DNA of 64,000 nt from Limnanthes douglasii subsp. nivea (GCA_036936605.1 JAUPFV010000005.1:121390453-121454452); one strand, 5' to 3'. Counted from the first letter of the stretch, positions 1 to 10,788 are shown. Translations and numbers: made by a program. The notes: generated by a model from the sequence alone, not told the origin.

Positions 1-7
1 TTAACAG
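1..7 (+). other. 3' end of the intron in the antisense gene of element A
   Basis: The first seven bases end in CAG and are followed at once by the exon-2 reading frame. The aligned positions in elements B and C are the ends of short GT-AG introns (CAG at 22289-22291 and 36883-36885). The window therefore starts just inside this intron. Inferred by alignment; the donor is off-window. Confidence 0.6.
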
Positions 8-1560
8 AACTTCCTAAGGAGTTCGGTGATTACTTGAAGGCCGGACAGGTCACTTGTGGCAAAATCAATGCCTGGGCCGCAGAGAACTGGGGGAACCGAT
101 TCCACAATGCCTTCACTAGTGGAAATCTGGCAAGGTCTCATCTGTGGAACACCACAGGTCGGAGAGACCTGACTTGGGAGGAGCTCACCACCCAACCTTC
201 TCCGGACACAGTGCTCAAGAGGTCCCATGAAGCAGATGGGACACTCTTCTTGCCAGGCCGGGCCAAAGCCCCAAGAAAAATGAAGGGCAAGAAGAAAGGA
301 AAAAAAGTGGTGAGCAATGCTAATCCTGCTGATGCTGAGAAGGATGCTCCAACAGATCCGAAGGGGCCGGCTCAGAGCCAAATTGATGCTGCTCTTTTGC
401 AGGTAGTGGAGCAAGAAACCGAAAGGCAGGAAGCAGACCTACCAAAATCTCCAAGGGCTTCCCAGAGGAATCGCAAGCAGGGGAGTGAAGGGGCAGACCG
501 GGCAGCCAAGAAGAAAAAGACTACTAAGGGAGATGAGCTTGCTCTCCAGGATCCGGAGCCTTCTGTTCAGGCTGACCCTTCTGACCCAACACATGCTGAA
601 GAGATCCCAAGGGACTTTCATACTGATGAAGTTGAGGGAGGAGAGCTTAACATTGATGAAGTAGACATCACCGGTCTTGGTGAACTTGGCGAATACTTCC
701 TCAACCTCCCCAGAGACGACTTCGCAGGGCCTTACATTCCTCCGAGCAGCTCTAACACTGTCAACTTCAATGGTAAGACTTTCATCATCTCTAGTGAAAA
801 GGACACCATAGCCCACTCCTTGCTAAGAAATGTGCAGCCGGTACTTACACTGGAGAGACAAGTTCGGAGTCAAGCAGACACCATCAAAGACCTTAAGTCT
901 GAGAAGGAAAAGCTGTCCGAAGACCTTTGCACTGCTACTGCCAATGCTGACATGCTAAAGGAAGCAAATGAGGAGTTGAAGAAGAATCAGGAGGAAAGCG
1001 ACACAAAAGTTGCTACTCTAGAGGAAACCATCAGAGACCTCCGGTAAAAGCTGTCCGGAGTGGAGAAAGACCTTACTGCCTCAAAAGAAGAGACCAAGGC
1101 AAATGACAAGATCATCACCAACCTAACTACTGATAAGATTGCCCTTGAGAATGCAGTGTCCAAGGCTGCCGAAGAGAAAAATACGTTGCTAAGGGATCAA
1201 GAGGCTACGATCCAAGCCAAGGTCAATGCTTATGCCAACCAGATGATTAAAAGTGAAGAGCTATTGATTGAGAAAGTGAGGTCCGACATGGTTCTACTAT
1301 TTCATGAAAAATATCCGAAGAGGAACCTAGGGGACTTGTGGCGTTATGTAGATGATGATGACCTTCCATATCATACAATGGCCGATGAGGATCAGGATGG
1401 AGTCTCCAGTGCGTCCTCATATGATGATGAAGAGCATACCGGGGAGAGCCCAGATGAAGAGAAAGATGATCCCAAAGGCAAGAAGGTAGACGAAGGGAAA
1501 GGCGACTTCGAAGGCAAGAAGGTGTATGAAGGTGAGCCATCTTCAAAGGCTCAACCTTAA
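8..1560 (+). pseudogene. Antisense extra ORF of element A, exon 2 (coiled-coil half)
   Basis: An open plus-strand frame, opposite to gag-pol, runs to TAA at 1558-1560 with a single in-frame TAA at 1045-1047, probably CAA to TAA. It begins with a conserved segment (KINAWAAENWGN, RSHLWNTTGRRDLTWEEL) shared with elements B and C. A Lys-rich patch (KMKGKKKGKK) that could be a nuclear-localisation signal follows, then an acidic linker, a conserved block around NFNGKTFIISSEKDTIAHSL, about 150 residues of heptad-rich Leu/Lys/Glu coiled coil, and an acidic tail. Exon 1, which in B and C resembles the putative gypsy-type transposon domain (Pfam PF04195 type), is off-window. Extra antisense ORFs are known in Tat elements but their function is unknown. 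No start should be sought here because this is an internal exon. Confidence 0.8.
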
Positions 1561-2058
1561 CTTATGATTTACCTTGTTTATTTTTTATTCAGACTAAAGT
1601 CCTTGGAAGGCCAAGGCACTCTTTTTTGTAATGGTGTCCGGTGCTCGACCGGACAGGTTTTTTGTGTTGTATCTTGACTCTTTAAAAGTCCTTGGAAGGC
1701 CAAGGCAAGTTTAAGTTATTTTATTCAATGAATATCTCTGATTTGTGTAACCATCATCTTCTTTCATTGTTCATTTTAATTTTGATAGCCAAAGTTTAAG
1801 TAGCCTTTAGTTGTTGCATTGTGAGAGTGTTTAAGTTCTCCGGCTAGAATTTAAATAGCCCTTAGATATTTCAGTCCGGATAGTATGACAAGGGACAAAT
1901 TGTTTTTTAAAAAACACTTAGAAATGTTTTAAGAAGGCATCAAATTTTATTTAACAGCCCGGACACCTCATTAAAACCTCTCCGTGCCAACGGGGAGGAA
2001 AGAGTATGCCCCCAAATATTTACATGGATGTTTAAACAAGTAAATATTTACACAAGTG
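1561..2058. other. Converging 3' region between the antisense gene and pol (element A)
   Basis: About 500 bp without a reading frame. It holds the hairpin pair, a T-rich stretch after it, and a conserved block near 1960-2050 (CTCCG/CGGGGAG stem around 1978-1996, then an AT-rich sequence with two ATATTTACA words) that recurs before the pol stop in B and C. It probably contains polyadenylation signals for both strands; I cannot fix the sites. Confidence 0.6.
1596..1707. repeat. Two 23-bp hairpin repeats between converging genes (element A)
   Basis: AAAGTCCTTGGAAGGCCAAGG occurs at 1596-1618 and again at 1685-1707. Each copy can fold as a CCTTGG/CCAAGG stem with a 4-nt loop. The same paired arrangement occurs in B (23821 and 23893) and C (about 38418 and 38490). 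The pair sits just after the antisense gene's stop codon and before the 3' end of pol, so it lies in the 3' UTRs of two converging transcripts. Confidence 0.75.
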
Positions 2059-5000
2059 TTATTCCAAGTACATCCGGAGATGCTCAATATTCCAAGGATG
2101 AGTTAAAACTCTGTCATCTTTGTCTTCCAACCAATAAGTTCCAGGCTTAATTCTTTCAACAACCATATACGGACCCTCCCAAGTTGGGGCCAGCTTTCCG
2201 AAGAGCTTTTCTTTAGTGTGTAAGAAGACATTCCTTAATACTTTGTCCCCGGGTTGGAAATCTTTTCTTTTGACTTTGGAAGCAAACCTGCTCCTCATCA
2301 AGCCTTGATAGTGTGCAAGTCTAAGGTGAGCTTTAACTCGTCTTTCTTTTATTAAATCAAGTTGACCTCTAATTGCCATCTCATTAGCATGTTCGGAGAA
2401 GTTATGAACACGAAAAGAGGGGAGAGTCGCTTCTATGGGAGCTACTGTATCCATCCCATAGACCAAGGCAAAAGGTGATTCTTGTGTTGCAGCCCCAGGT
2501 GTTGTCCGGTAGGCCCACAAGACCTCTTGTAAATAACTAGGCCACTTCCCATCAGCTCCTTCCAAATTCTTCTTTAAACCGGACAGTATAGTTCTATTAG
2601 CCACTTCAACCTGCCCATTTGCTTGTGGGTGGAAAGATGAAGAAAAACAATGTTGTATACCCCTTGAGGCACAGAAGCTCTCCATTTCTCTATTGTCGAA
2701 CTGTGGCCCGTTGTCTGTTGTTATTTTCTGTGGGACACCAAATCTGCAACATATGTTGGATAAAATGAATTTTATAACAGCTTTTGATGTTGTCCCTGCT
2801 AGCGGGGCTGCTTCTATCCACTTTGAGAAGTAGTCAATGGCCACAATTATAGTTTTGCGCCCTCTGTACGCCACATGGAGAGGCCCTACTAAATCCAATC
2901 CCCATCGAGCAAAAGGAATAGGCTCAGAAATTGATTCTAAAGGAATGGATGGTACATGAATTTCATTGTTGTACCTCTGGCATGGGTCACACCTTCTTAC
3001 CAACTCCTTAGCATCTTTCATAATTGATGGCCAATAATAACCGGAGAGTAAAACTCTTCTTGTCAAAGCTCTAAACCCACAATGGGCTGACCCCTCACCA
3101 TCGTATAATTCGGAGAGAACCATTTGTGATTCTTCATCCCCCAAACAGCGCAGGAGAGGTTTACTGTAAGATTTCTTGTATAACACTTCTCTCAATATGA
3201 TGAAACCACGAGCCTTGTGTTTCAATGTTCTGGCTTGTGACTTATCCGGAGGCACAACACCATCGGAGAGATACTGCATGAGAGGAAATCTCCAGTCTTG
3301 AGGTTGTTTTGCTTGTATTTCAAAAATCTCCTCTTCTTTACCCTTAAAAAGTTGAATGGAGGGGCTTTCAAGCACATGGATCCATGGATATGACTCCGTA
3401 TACGCTATGGTTGCCAGTGAGTCTGCTAGCTCATTTTCTGCCCGGGGAATGTGTTCATAGACAACACTTTTAAACTTAAGCGCTTCATTTTTTAGGAGTA
3501 AATATTTCACAAGTTTCTCCTTCTTAGCCTCAGACTGGCCTTGGGCATGGTGGATAATCAGTTGGGAGTCGCTTAGCAGCTTGACCCTCTTAGCCCCACA
3601 AATGTAGGCCAATTTTAACCCAGCTATAGCTGCTTCGTATTCGGACTCGTTATTAGACGTCCTGAAAGCAAAACAAATAGCCTGATACATCTTGTCTCCA
3701 TATGGGGAAGCCAAACATACCCCTGCACCACACCCCATAGTGCTAGATCCACCATCTATTCGGACGACCCATACTTTTTTATCTTTTATATCAGTAGCTT
3801 GCTCCGAATCCCTATCGGAGTGGAATTCGACCAGAAAATCAACCACAGCTTGGGCTTTTACTGCTGTTCGGGGAGCAAAGTCTATGTCGAAGTCCCCCAA
3901 CACTACTGACCACTTAGTCATTCTGCTCGAAATGTCTGCTTTTTGAAGGACATTCTTCAAGGGAAAAGAAGTCCGGACGATGATGGGATGAGCCTGGAAA
4001 TAAGGCCTCATCTTCCTGGCTGCTATTACCAAGGCTAACGCCAATTTTTCAAGTTTCAAGTAACGCTTTTCTGCATCTATCAAACTTTTGCTGATGTAGT
4101 ACACTGGATGGGGATGACTATCGACCTCTCTTACCAGCACAACACTGATGGCACAACTTGAAACTGCCAAGTATACAAAGAGAGTCTCCCCATCGACTGG
4201 CTTGAACAAAGTTTTGGGGGAGGACAGGTGTTTCTTGATCTCATTGAAAGCCTCATCATATTGCGGGGTCCAATCAAAGCCCTTTGCACCCTTCAAAGTT
4301 TGAAAGAAAGGAGCACACCTGTCCGAAGACCTTGAGATAAATCTGTTTGAGGCAGCTAATCTCCCCGTTAACCGCTGTACTTCTTTGATGTTTCGAGGAG
4401 GTTCCATCTGGAAAAGAGCATTCAGCTGGTCCGGATCGGGTTGTATTCCATGCTCACTTATGATATAGCCTAGAAACTTCCCGGACTGCACTCCGAAGAC
4501 ACACTTTTCAGGGTTTAACTTTAAATTCACTTTCACCAAGTTGGAAAAAGTTTCTTGGAGATCGGACAAGTGCAACTGTTCATCCACACTTTTCACCATC
4601 ATATCGTCAATGTATACCTCCATATTTCTTCCAATTTGATCAGCAAATGCCTTGTTGACTAATCTCTGATAAGTAGCCCCAGCATTTTTCAAACCAAATG
4701 GCATCACCTTGTAGCAATGAAGCCCTCTGTCAGTTACAAATGTGGTATGCTCTTGATCCTTTGGATCCACTTGAATATGATTGTATCCGGAGAAAGCATC
4801 CATAAAGGAAAGCAGCTTGTTCCCAGAGGTGGAGTCTACTAACTGATTAATCCGGGGAACCGGATACAAGTCTTTTGGGCAAGCTCTATTGAGGTCTGTG
4901 AAGTCAATGCACATGCGCCACTTGCCATTCTTCTTTTTCACCAAGACAGGATTGGCAGTCCACAAAGGATATTGAGATTCCTTGATGTGCCCCATCTTTG

Positions 5001-5342
5001 TGAGCCTGTCAACCTCTTGCACAATGACATCATCCTTTCTTTGGAAAAAGCTCTTCTTTTTTGAACCACTGGAGCTACATCTCTCCGGACGGATAGGTGG
5101 TGTGAAATGAATTCTGATGGAACTCCAGTAACATCAGCATTGCACCAAGCAAAGACATGCTGATGGTTCTTCAAAAACTTTAACATTTGATCCTTCAAAA
5201 CATGTGGCATTTTAGACCCTATCTTGACACATTTTCCATCTTCCAACCAATGCGTTTCTACCTCTTCAACTGGTATCAATACTCCGGGGGTCTCTCTGGG
5301 GTCATCAATTTCACCCTCACCCCCAGAAAGGCCCTCAAACTG
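2059..5342 (-). pseudogene. pol: pol of element A: RT, RNase H, second RNase H, integrase
   Basis: One 987-codon frame covers 5022-2059. The part between 5342 and about 5038 is in another frame, so there is a 1-nt frameshift near 5038 in an A/G run. In the 987-residue frame: RT with YIDD at residues 137-140; gypsy RNase H around 270-345; a second RNase H around 418-540 with D422, E460, D484 and D533 of ADSLA; integrase with C677/C680 of the zinc site and catalytic D709, D769, E805 in D,D-35-E spacing; and a GPY-type C-terminal module (WEGPYMV). No chromodomain is seen. The first zinc ligand of integrase is Tyr (residue 639), where copies in B and C have His. Two linked RNase H domains place it in the Tat lineage. 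It would be translated by readthrough of the UAG at 5343-5345. Confidence 0.92.
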
Positions 5343-5345
5343 CTA
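5343..5345 (-). promoter_or_regulatory. In-frame UAG between protease and RT (element A), candidate readthrough site
   Basis: UAG followed by CAG UUU on the minus strand, with protease upstream and RT downstream in the same frame. The stop is at the homologous position in five other copies (31144, 42073, 46854, 51604, and 56929 on the plus strand). Element A has UUU where the B and C copies have UUG or UUA. Confidence 0.7.
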
Positions 5346-7684
5346 TTGTTCATCAATACGGACTGCCCCCAGCGTTTGAGGAGCCAAGGCAGTGGCATAA
5401 CATTCTCTTGCAATCTTTTGGCTGCTCCGGACAACTCCAACCTGCCCCTGAACAGCATACTTCAAGCATTGGTGGATTGTTGAAGCCACTGCATGCATCC
5501 TAGAGAGCCAAGACCTCCCTAGAATAGCATTATAGCAAGTGGGACAATCCACCACAATAAAGAGTATTCTGACCATTTTCTTGAAAGGGCCCTTGCCCAA
5601 TAACACCTCTTCTTCGAACTCCCCGATCACATCTGCTGAGCTGCCCGTGAAGCCCACGATTGACCTGTCGGAATTCTGAATTACAGCTGGATTTTTCATT
5701 TTCTTGTAAGTGGTTAGGAAAAGGATATTGGCTGAGCTTCCAGTATCCACCAAGATTCGCCTTATGTCATTGCCCCCTATAGATGCTCCTATGACAACAA
5801 CATCCTCATAAGGGCCAGCAATGTTTCTTAAATCATCTTCATCAAACACAATGAAGGGAAATGAGTTTGGTGACTGATAAGATGTCATGCCTCCTTCTAG
5901 CTGGGAGGCCAAAGTATGAACATGCCTCTTCCTCGAAGAAGCAGTAGGAGCTGTCATAGTGTCCCTTCCGAAAATTCTAAGCGACTCGAAAAACTTAATG
6001 AGCCCGGAGACCGACCTAGAACATTCCTCTATAGCACCCACTCTGTTCCGAGTTGGATCGGGATCCAAGTACTCAGATTCCACGTCAAACCTTTCAGCTA
6101 TAACCATGGCCCCCTCCGGAGCGGCATTACTTGGACCAACCCGGTGAGTGTTGTCAGGCCTGTTACCCCCTCTTCTTTTCACATAGGCCCCAGCTTTCCC
6201 CTTTCAATCAAGTTCTGAACTTCTTGTTTAAATGCTATGCAATCATCAATGGTATGACCAATATCATTGTGATATTGGCAAAAAGAGTTGTTGCGATGCT
6301 CTCTGGGAGACTACAGTGTTGCCGGTCTCTGGTAATGCACCTCATCCTTTGTTTTATCAAAGATAGTGGCCACGCTTTCTTTTAACTTTGCGAACCACTC
6401 CGGTTGGACCCATGGCCCTCTCTTGTTTCTGGATTGTTGACTTTGAGCAGGAGCAGCTGGCTGAGACTGAGCTTTTTCCCTACCATGCCCCTGTCCAGTC
6501 TCTCTTGCTTTGTTCCCGGACTGATTCTGATTGGGATTAGGTGTCACCGGGGTAGACCTCACCTACCTGTGCACCCTGGTTTTCTTTGTTTCATCGACGT
6601 TTATTTGTTTGCCAACCTGATTCAGCAACCCTCCCCAGGTCATGGCCTTCTTCTTGGTTACTGAATCAGCTAGATTTCCTGGATTCAAACCTTGCCTTAG
6701 GGATGCTATTGCCACCTGTTCGAAGCAATCAGCCAACCCATTCTTGGTGTTCACAAAACGACTTATATATTCTTTCAAGGATTCATTTGGTTCCTGGGCA
6801 CAATGGATTATGGTGTCTCCATTGCCCTTCAGCTCTTTACTCCCTACGAACTGCCTTCGAAAGGCCACCCAAAACGTATCGAAATCTTTAATACAACCCT
6901 GAGGCAGGCTGTTGTACCATTTCAGAGCACTCCCCGTAAAGGATTGGGAGAATGCTCTACAAAGTAGTTTATCATCATCGTCAAAGTTCATCATGAAGTT
7001 TTTAAATTGCTCCAGATGGTTGTCCGGATCAGTACTGCCATCGTACTTCTCTATTTTGGTGCTGTCAAACCTCTTGGGGAGGTTTCCGGATAAAATTTTA
7101 GAAGACAATGGAGATTGCCTCCAATTCCTTCCACGACTGAGCACAGTATCCTCATTGGGAGTTGCAAAGATACCTGGTTCATCGTGGAAGGCAAAGGGAT
7201 CCATCAGCATCTTGTCCACATGCCTCCGGTTATGAGATGACCCCTTGCCAATATGCTTCTTCATTTTTCCATGTCTATCTCTTTTTCTTGAATATTTTTT
7301 AATTTGCTTTTGCTTTTTCCTGGTTCGACCCTCATCGCTGCTAGAGGATAATGATTTTTTAACTCCATCACTGTCCGAAGAGCTATTAGAAGATTCTGAG
7401 CTTGAGTCAGAACTCTCCACAGGCTTGGACCGGTGAGACTTCTTAGAACTGGCATGAGTCTTTTTGGTGCTCACATGAGTCTTCGAAGACTCATGCTCTC
7501 TGGGGTTATCGGTGGGATGAGCAACCGATGCTTTGGATTTTTCTTTCACGCCCATCTTGGCCTTTTCAGCTCTCAGATCTTCTATTTCACCCCTGAGCCT
7601 ATCACGCTCTTCGATAGTGTACTCATAGTTCTCTCCCACCACTTCGAGCAGAGCTGGTGGTACTTCGGGATTGTCCGGATTCAT
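5346..7684 (-). pseudogene. gag: gag-protease of element A
   Basis: The ATG at 7684-7682 is chosen because the frame upstream has no ATG and because C unit 3 has ATG at the same place. The order is an N-terminal coiled coil (EERDRLRGEIEDLRAEKAK), a Ser-rich and Lys/Arg-rich linker, a Retrotrans_gag-type capsid domain (KYDGSTDPDNHLEQF, ALKWYNSLP, FDTFWVAFRRQF), a zinc knuckle of form CX2HX4HX4C (CQYHNDIGHTIDDC), then an aspartic protease with DTGSS near 5747 and the flap/GRSWL region. Breaks are TAG at 6563-6565 (aligned copies have CAG), TAG at 6311-6313 (CAG elsewhere), and a 1-nt deletion near 6190. Gag packages element RNA and the protease cleaves the polyprotein. The start lies about 50 bases inside the primer site, so the leader is very short. 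Confidence 0.88.
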
Positions 7685-7736
7685 ACGGACAGATTTTCTT
7701 AGCTGGTTTTGAATGCTTGATTCAGGCACCTTCGTG

Positions 7737-7754
7737 CTCCCACTGTGGTCGCCA
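7737..7754 (-). other. Primer-binding site of element A, tRNA-Arg type
   Basis: The plus strand reads CTCCCACTGTGGTCGCCA, which is what I recall as the 3' end of a plant arginine tRNA (UCG anticodon) plus CCA, so the minus-strand element RNA would pair with it. It lies 3 nt inside the LTR end. The same 18-mer is at 44483, 49262 and 54015, and with one change at 33481. The tRNA identity is from memory and needs a database check. Confidence 0.75.
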
Positions 7755-7757
7755 ATT

Positions 7758-8190
7758 TGGTGTGGATAATAATCGCCTAAGGGTAGGCTAGTAATTTCAG
7801 TTGGTATTTTAAGGAAGTATGTGGGTGTTTTTAGTGTTTAGAGGGTAGAGAGATAATTAAGCAGCTTGGTAGCAGTTAATTTTCATTACCAATAGTTAAT
7901 GCAGGTGGTTGGGTATTTATATCCTGGTGTTTGGGCCCTTATGGGCTTTCGGGTCAAGTTTAATGGACCCGGGTCATGTTCAAAGACCCATGAGCTCTAA
8001 GTAGGAGAGCAAGCAGCTTAGTCAAGAAGTGTTTAGGTTTTTTAGTACTTTTTTCATAGTTCGAACAGTCCTATGGTCATGTTGTTCGAAGTGATCTGTC
8101 CGGTCCATGTGATTTGTCCGATCTGTCCGGTCCGGAGGTCTTGGACTGATCTGTCCCTGTCCGGGGAGCATGCTGAATTCAGACTCATCA
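7758..8190 (-). repeat. 5' LTR of element A
   Basis: Minus-strand ends are TGATGAGTC at 8190 and CACACCA at 7758, matching the TG...CA termini of the B and C LTRs. It has a TATA box (TATAAATA, minus, 7921-7914). The U3 part has a cluster of TGTCC(GG) words between about 8095 and 8165. The flank 8191-8195 (CTCAT) would be the target duplication, but the partner copy is off-window. Confidence 0.85.
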
Positions 8191-8249
8191 CTCATCAAAG
8201 TAGGTTTATTGTTAATGTCGCGAGCATTCCAACTAATTATCCTTATCAT
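8191..8249 (-). pseudogene. LINE copy 1 ORF2 start (endonuclease N-terminus), truncated
   Basis: ATG at 8249-8247 starts MIRIISWNARDINN, the typical beginning of a plant LINE apurinic-like endonuclease (IISWNxRG). The frame runs 20 codons and is cut by the LTR of element A. The start codon overlaps the ORF1 stop as TAATG. Confidence 0.75.
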
Positions 8250-9380
8250 TATCTGATAGGGATTTTAGTTGTTTTTTTTTCTCTTTTCTGCAGAGAATTA
8301 ACAATAAGTTTGGTGATTTTTTTGCTTTTATTTGCAGTCTTCAGTTTGTTGCTAATAATTGTGTTGAAATCTGGGCCAGGGGAGTTTTTTCTTGGAGAAA
8401 CATTATTGCTGCCAATGTTATCTTGTTCTGGAGTCAAATTATTTTGATTAATCTGAATCTGAATACTACTTTGGGCATACTCTTGATCAAACTTGTGAAG
8501 AGCACCAATTATTTCCATGTCTTCTTTTATAGAATTACTCACAGCTTCAAGGCAGTTTTGATATTTGCTAGTTTGCGTTAGGTTCTCTTTTGTAGACGTG
8601 CTCATAGCTTCAGGATCGTTGTTTTGATCATTTTTTGTTATAATCGATTTTAATTTCCTTCTGTAAAATTTACTAAAAGTTTGATACTGATTAACCTTTA
8701 AATCAATATTATGAGTATTCGATGAAGAGTTTTGAGTTTCTATATCTTCAATTCTTTGATTTTCAGGAACAACATCTTCCACAACTTTGATTCTATTTTC
8801 TTCTTCTTTTAGAATAGAATTACCAACTTTTTTGTATTCTTCACTTTTGTGTCCTATATGGTAACAATTGTTACAGTAATTAGGAACGTTTTTGTAACTT
8901 AAGTTAATCCAGCAGCCATCATTAGAATTATCAAATCCTATCCATATTCTATGTTTTAAACCTTTGGAAATGTCGACTTCTATTTGAGCGTAACAAGCGT
9001 TACTGGTAGCCCTGTTAGTTTCTAGACAATGACTTTGTAGGTAATACCTATTGACGAAGCAAGATCGTTTAGAACAGAGGAGTGATACATGAACTCAGGC
9101 AGTTTTTTGAAATGGACCCAAATAAGAGACATATGGTTTTCATAATTCTTGTTGAAATATGGGTTCCATCTGAGAATTCGCATAGTTTACCATCTATATT
9201 CCAAACATTTTTAGACTATATGATGCTGAAATCGTCCCTAAAAAAATCCATAAGAATGTGTCTCGAATCCAGAGTAATAAAGCTGAATGAACCCATTTAA
9301 ATCTGAATGAATTTAAGAAGTTACTCATGGAAGATCGTTTAGGTATTCTATTGCTAAACTTCCTTACTAGAGTAGTTCTT

Positions 9381-10305
9381 TTTTTTTGTTTAAAAAAACA
9401 TTAAATAAAATATAAAAACATACATGGTCGCCGGAGCATTCTCCTGAAAAACTATATGGCTACAATAAAATCACTCAAATACCTAGAAATTAAAGTAGAT
9501 GTATACAGAAAAAGAAAATATTGACACCTTCCAACATATCCTTGCTACACACAAAACACAAGAAATGCCATTTCACCTAATTCCAGAGATTACTGGGCAC
9601 ATAGGAAAGAATGACGGTGGTTACAGGGGAGAGAGGCTAGGCTTCTTCTGCTTTCCAACACCGTAAGCAAAAACCATAAAAAACGGCGAGTGACATAAAG
9701 AGAAGAAGAGAACTTTTCTACAAATGCAGTTCCAATATTCATCCTTAAAAAGAACGGAGTGGGTACAAAAGAGATAGCAAGTTCTCGAATGACCGGTACA
9801 AAAGGTACATGAGAGAGCGTGGCGCTGCAGAAAACGGCACGACGCGGCATGAGGCAGAGAGCGGCGCAACAAAGAGCGCGGCGCGGCAGAAAGCGGCACG
9901 ACGCGGCATGAGGGAGAGAGCGGCACGACCCGGCAGAGAGAGCGGCACGACCAGCAGAGAGAGCGCGACACGAGAGAGAGAGCGGCACGACGCTTACGGT
10001 TGGTACAAGAGAGAGTACAGGTTCTCCCATTATTCATCTTTAAAAATAACAGAGCTTGCAAGAAAAAAAACCGACAAAGAGTGTATATGGCAGCGAGTGG
10101 TGCGACAGCGAACGGTGGATTACCGGAAGGAGATCGGCATGACAAAGATCCAATTTTAGAAATCGGCGCGACACAGAAAAAAGAAAATGGGTTATCTTTT
10201 CTTCAAACATTTCTTACATAAATGAGAAATAAAGACAAACTTAGGAAAACAAGAGCCGCTCGATAAGAAAAGGTTTGGGTGACGGCACTCACTAGGGCTT
10301 TCTCC
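9381..10305 (-). mobile_element. Retroposed cDNA (processed, poly(A)-tailed) inside LINE ORF1
   Basis: A 925-bp insert is flanked by a perfect 15-bp direct repeat ACTAGAGTAGTTCTT (9366-9380 and 10306-10320). On the minus strand it ends in an A-rich tail (plus-strand T run at 9381). Its start resembles a plant 5' leader (GGAGAAAGCCCTAGTGAGTG). These are marks of LINE-mediated retroposition. No long reading frame with a recognisable domain is present. The middle (9812-9990) is a GC-rich short-repeat block. It could be a processed pseudogene or a non-autonomous retroposon; I cannot name the source. Confidence 0.75.
9812..9990. repeat. GC-rich degenerate short tandem repeats
   Basis: Words such as CGGCACGACGCGGCATGAG and AGAGAGCGGCACGAC recur irregularly over about 180 bp, in sharp contrast to the AT-rich surroundings. 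Both strands show open but low-complexity Arg/Ser/Cys/Leu-rich frames. I treat these as by-products of the repeat. Confidence 0.7.
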
Positions 10306-10547
10306 ACTAGAGTAGTTCTTGACTGCGGGTGAAGAAAGTATTTCGTTTCTTTTGTATATTGAATGGTAAAATGATCTTTTGTTTCTTTAATATAATCAGG
10401 CCTAATTTCCCGAAACATGGGATTGTAATGGGGCTTAATCACATCTGCAAAATATTTCTTGAAATATTTTTGCATAACATGATCTTTATTATTCTGAAGA
10501 GAAGGGAACTCTTCATTTTCCATAGTATTTTTATCTCTAGAATTCAT

Positions 10548-10788
10548 GGTAAGAAACTACAAAATCAACGAAGAAGAAAAGTAACTTTTGAAGAAGAGAG
10601 ATGAGCCAGAGGGTTCTTGGAGACAACCCCCAACTCTGTCTCAATCTCTGATTCTGACGATGACCAGCGACGCGACTGACGGACTCGAGAATTGAAAACC
10701 TCAGTTTTTGGAGGAGAAAACGTGATAGTGGAGGGACTAGACAACGATTTAAGTCTATTTCTATATTAAATTCCATTATTTAGAAATA
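10548..10788 (-). other. LINE copy 1 5' leader with an orphan MULE end
   Basis: Upstream of the ORF1 ATG. Bases 10722-10754 (GTGATAGTGGAGGGACTAG then ACAACGATTTAAG) match the right terminus of the adjacent MULE, in the same orientation as its right end at 12313. They lie 34 bp from the start of that MULE. Bases 10779-10788 are the MULE target duplication. Confidence 0.55.

Larger units (their letters stand above)
1..8190 (-). mobile_element. Element A: Ty3/gypsy Tat-lineage LTR retrotransposon, cut by window edge
   Basis: Read on the minus strand it runs LTR (8190-7758), primer-binding site, gag-protease, UAG, RT/RNase H/second RNase H/integrase, then an opposite-strand gene leaving the window at base 1. 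The 3' LTR lies outside the window. The dual RNase H and the extra antisense gene between pol and the 3' LTR are traits of the Tat lineage. It sits inside a LINE: the LINE ORF2 start is interrupted exactly at 8190/8191. It is the best preserved of the copies here, since RT to integrase is one open frame of 987 codons. It still carries a frameshift near 5038, another near 6190, and nonsense codons in gag and in the antisense gene. It is a separate subfamily from B and C: its LTR is longer (433 bp against about 378 bp) and has a different U3. Confidence 0.93.
8249..10547 (-). pseudogene. LINE copy 1 ORF1 (nucleic-acid-binding protein), split by insertion
   Basis: ATG at 10547-10545 (MNSRDKNTMENEEFPSL) opens a 5' part that stays in frame down to the insertion at about 10306. 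The remainder lies at 9365-8249. The middle has a DUF4283-like region with frameshifts. The zinc knuckle, near 8880-8840, is CNNCYHIGHKSEEY, in which the last Cys is replaced. The tail (8782-8249) is a hydrophilic Asn/Ser/Lys-rich open frame of 177 codons ending TAA at 8251-8249. ORF1 proteins of plant LINEs bind element RNA. The insertion at 9381-10305 carries a duplicated target and clearly came later. Confidence 0.78.
8191..10788 (-). mobile_element. LINE copy 1 (plant L1 type), 5' portion
   Basis: Contains the 5' leader, ORF1 with a zinc knuckle, and the first codons of the ORF2 endonuclease. Element A interrupts it at 8190. The rest of ORF2 would lie beyond the 3' LTR of A, outside the window. 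It is the same family as LINE copy 2: both have a GCWIN...Y(K)(N/D) block before a CX2CYH zinc knuckle and overlapping ORF1/ORF2. Confidence 0.82.

Noticed and set aside
34..36. Start codon for the antisense gene of element A at base 34
   Set aside because: It is TTG and falls inside exon 2; B and C show the true start is in exon 1, off-window.
3692..3946. Plus-strand open frame opposite pol as a second antisense gene
   Set aside because: It is the mirror of a conserved RNase H coding stretch and has no counterpart signal in other copies.
7737..7754. A tRNA gene at the primer site
   Set aside because: Only the last 18 bases match a tRNA; there is no cloverleaf upstream. It is a primer-binding site.
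9590..10159. Cys/Ser/Leu-rich and Arg-rich open frames on both strands as genes
   Set aside because: They follow the GC-rich short repeat in several frames, have no domains, and lie in a retroposed insert.
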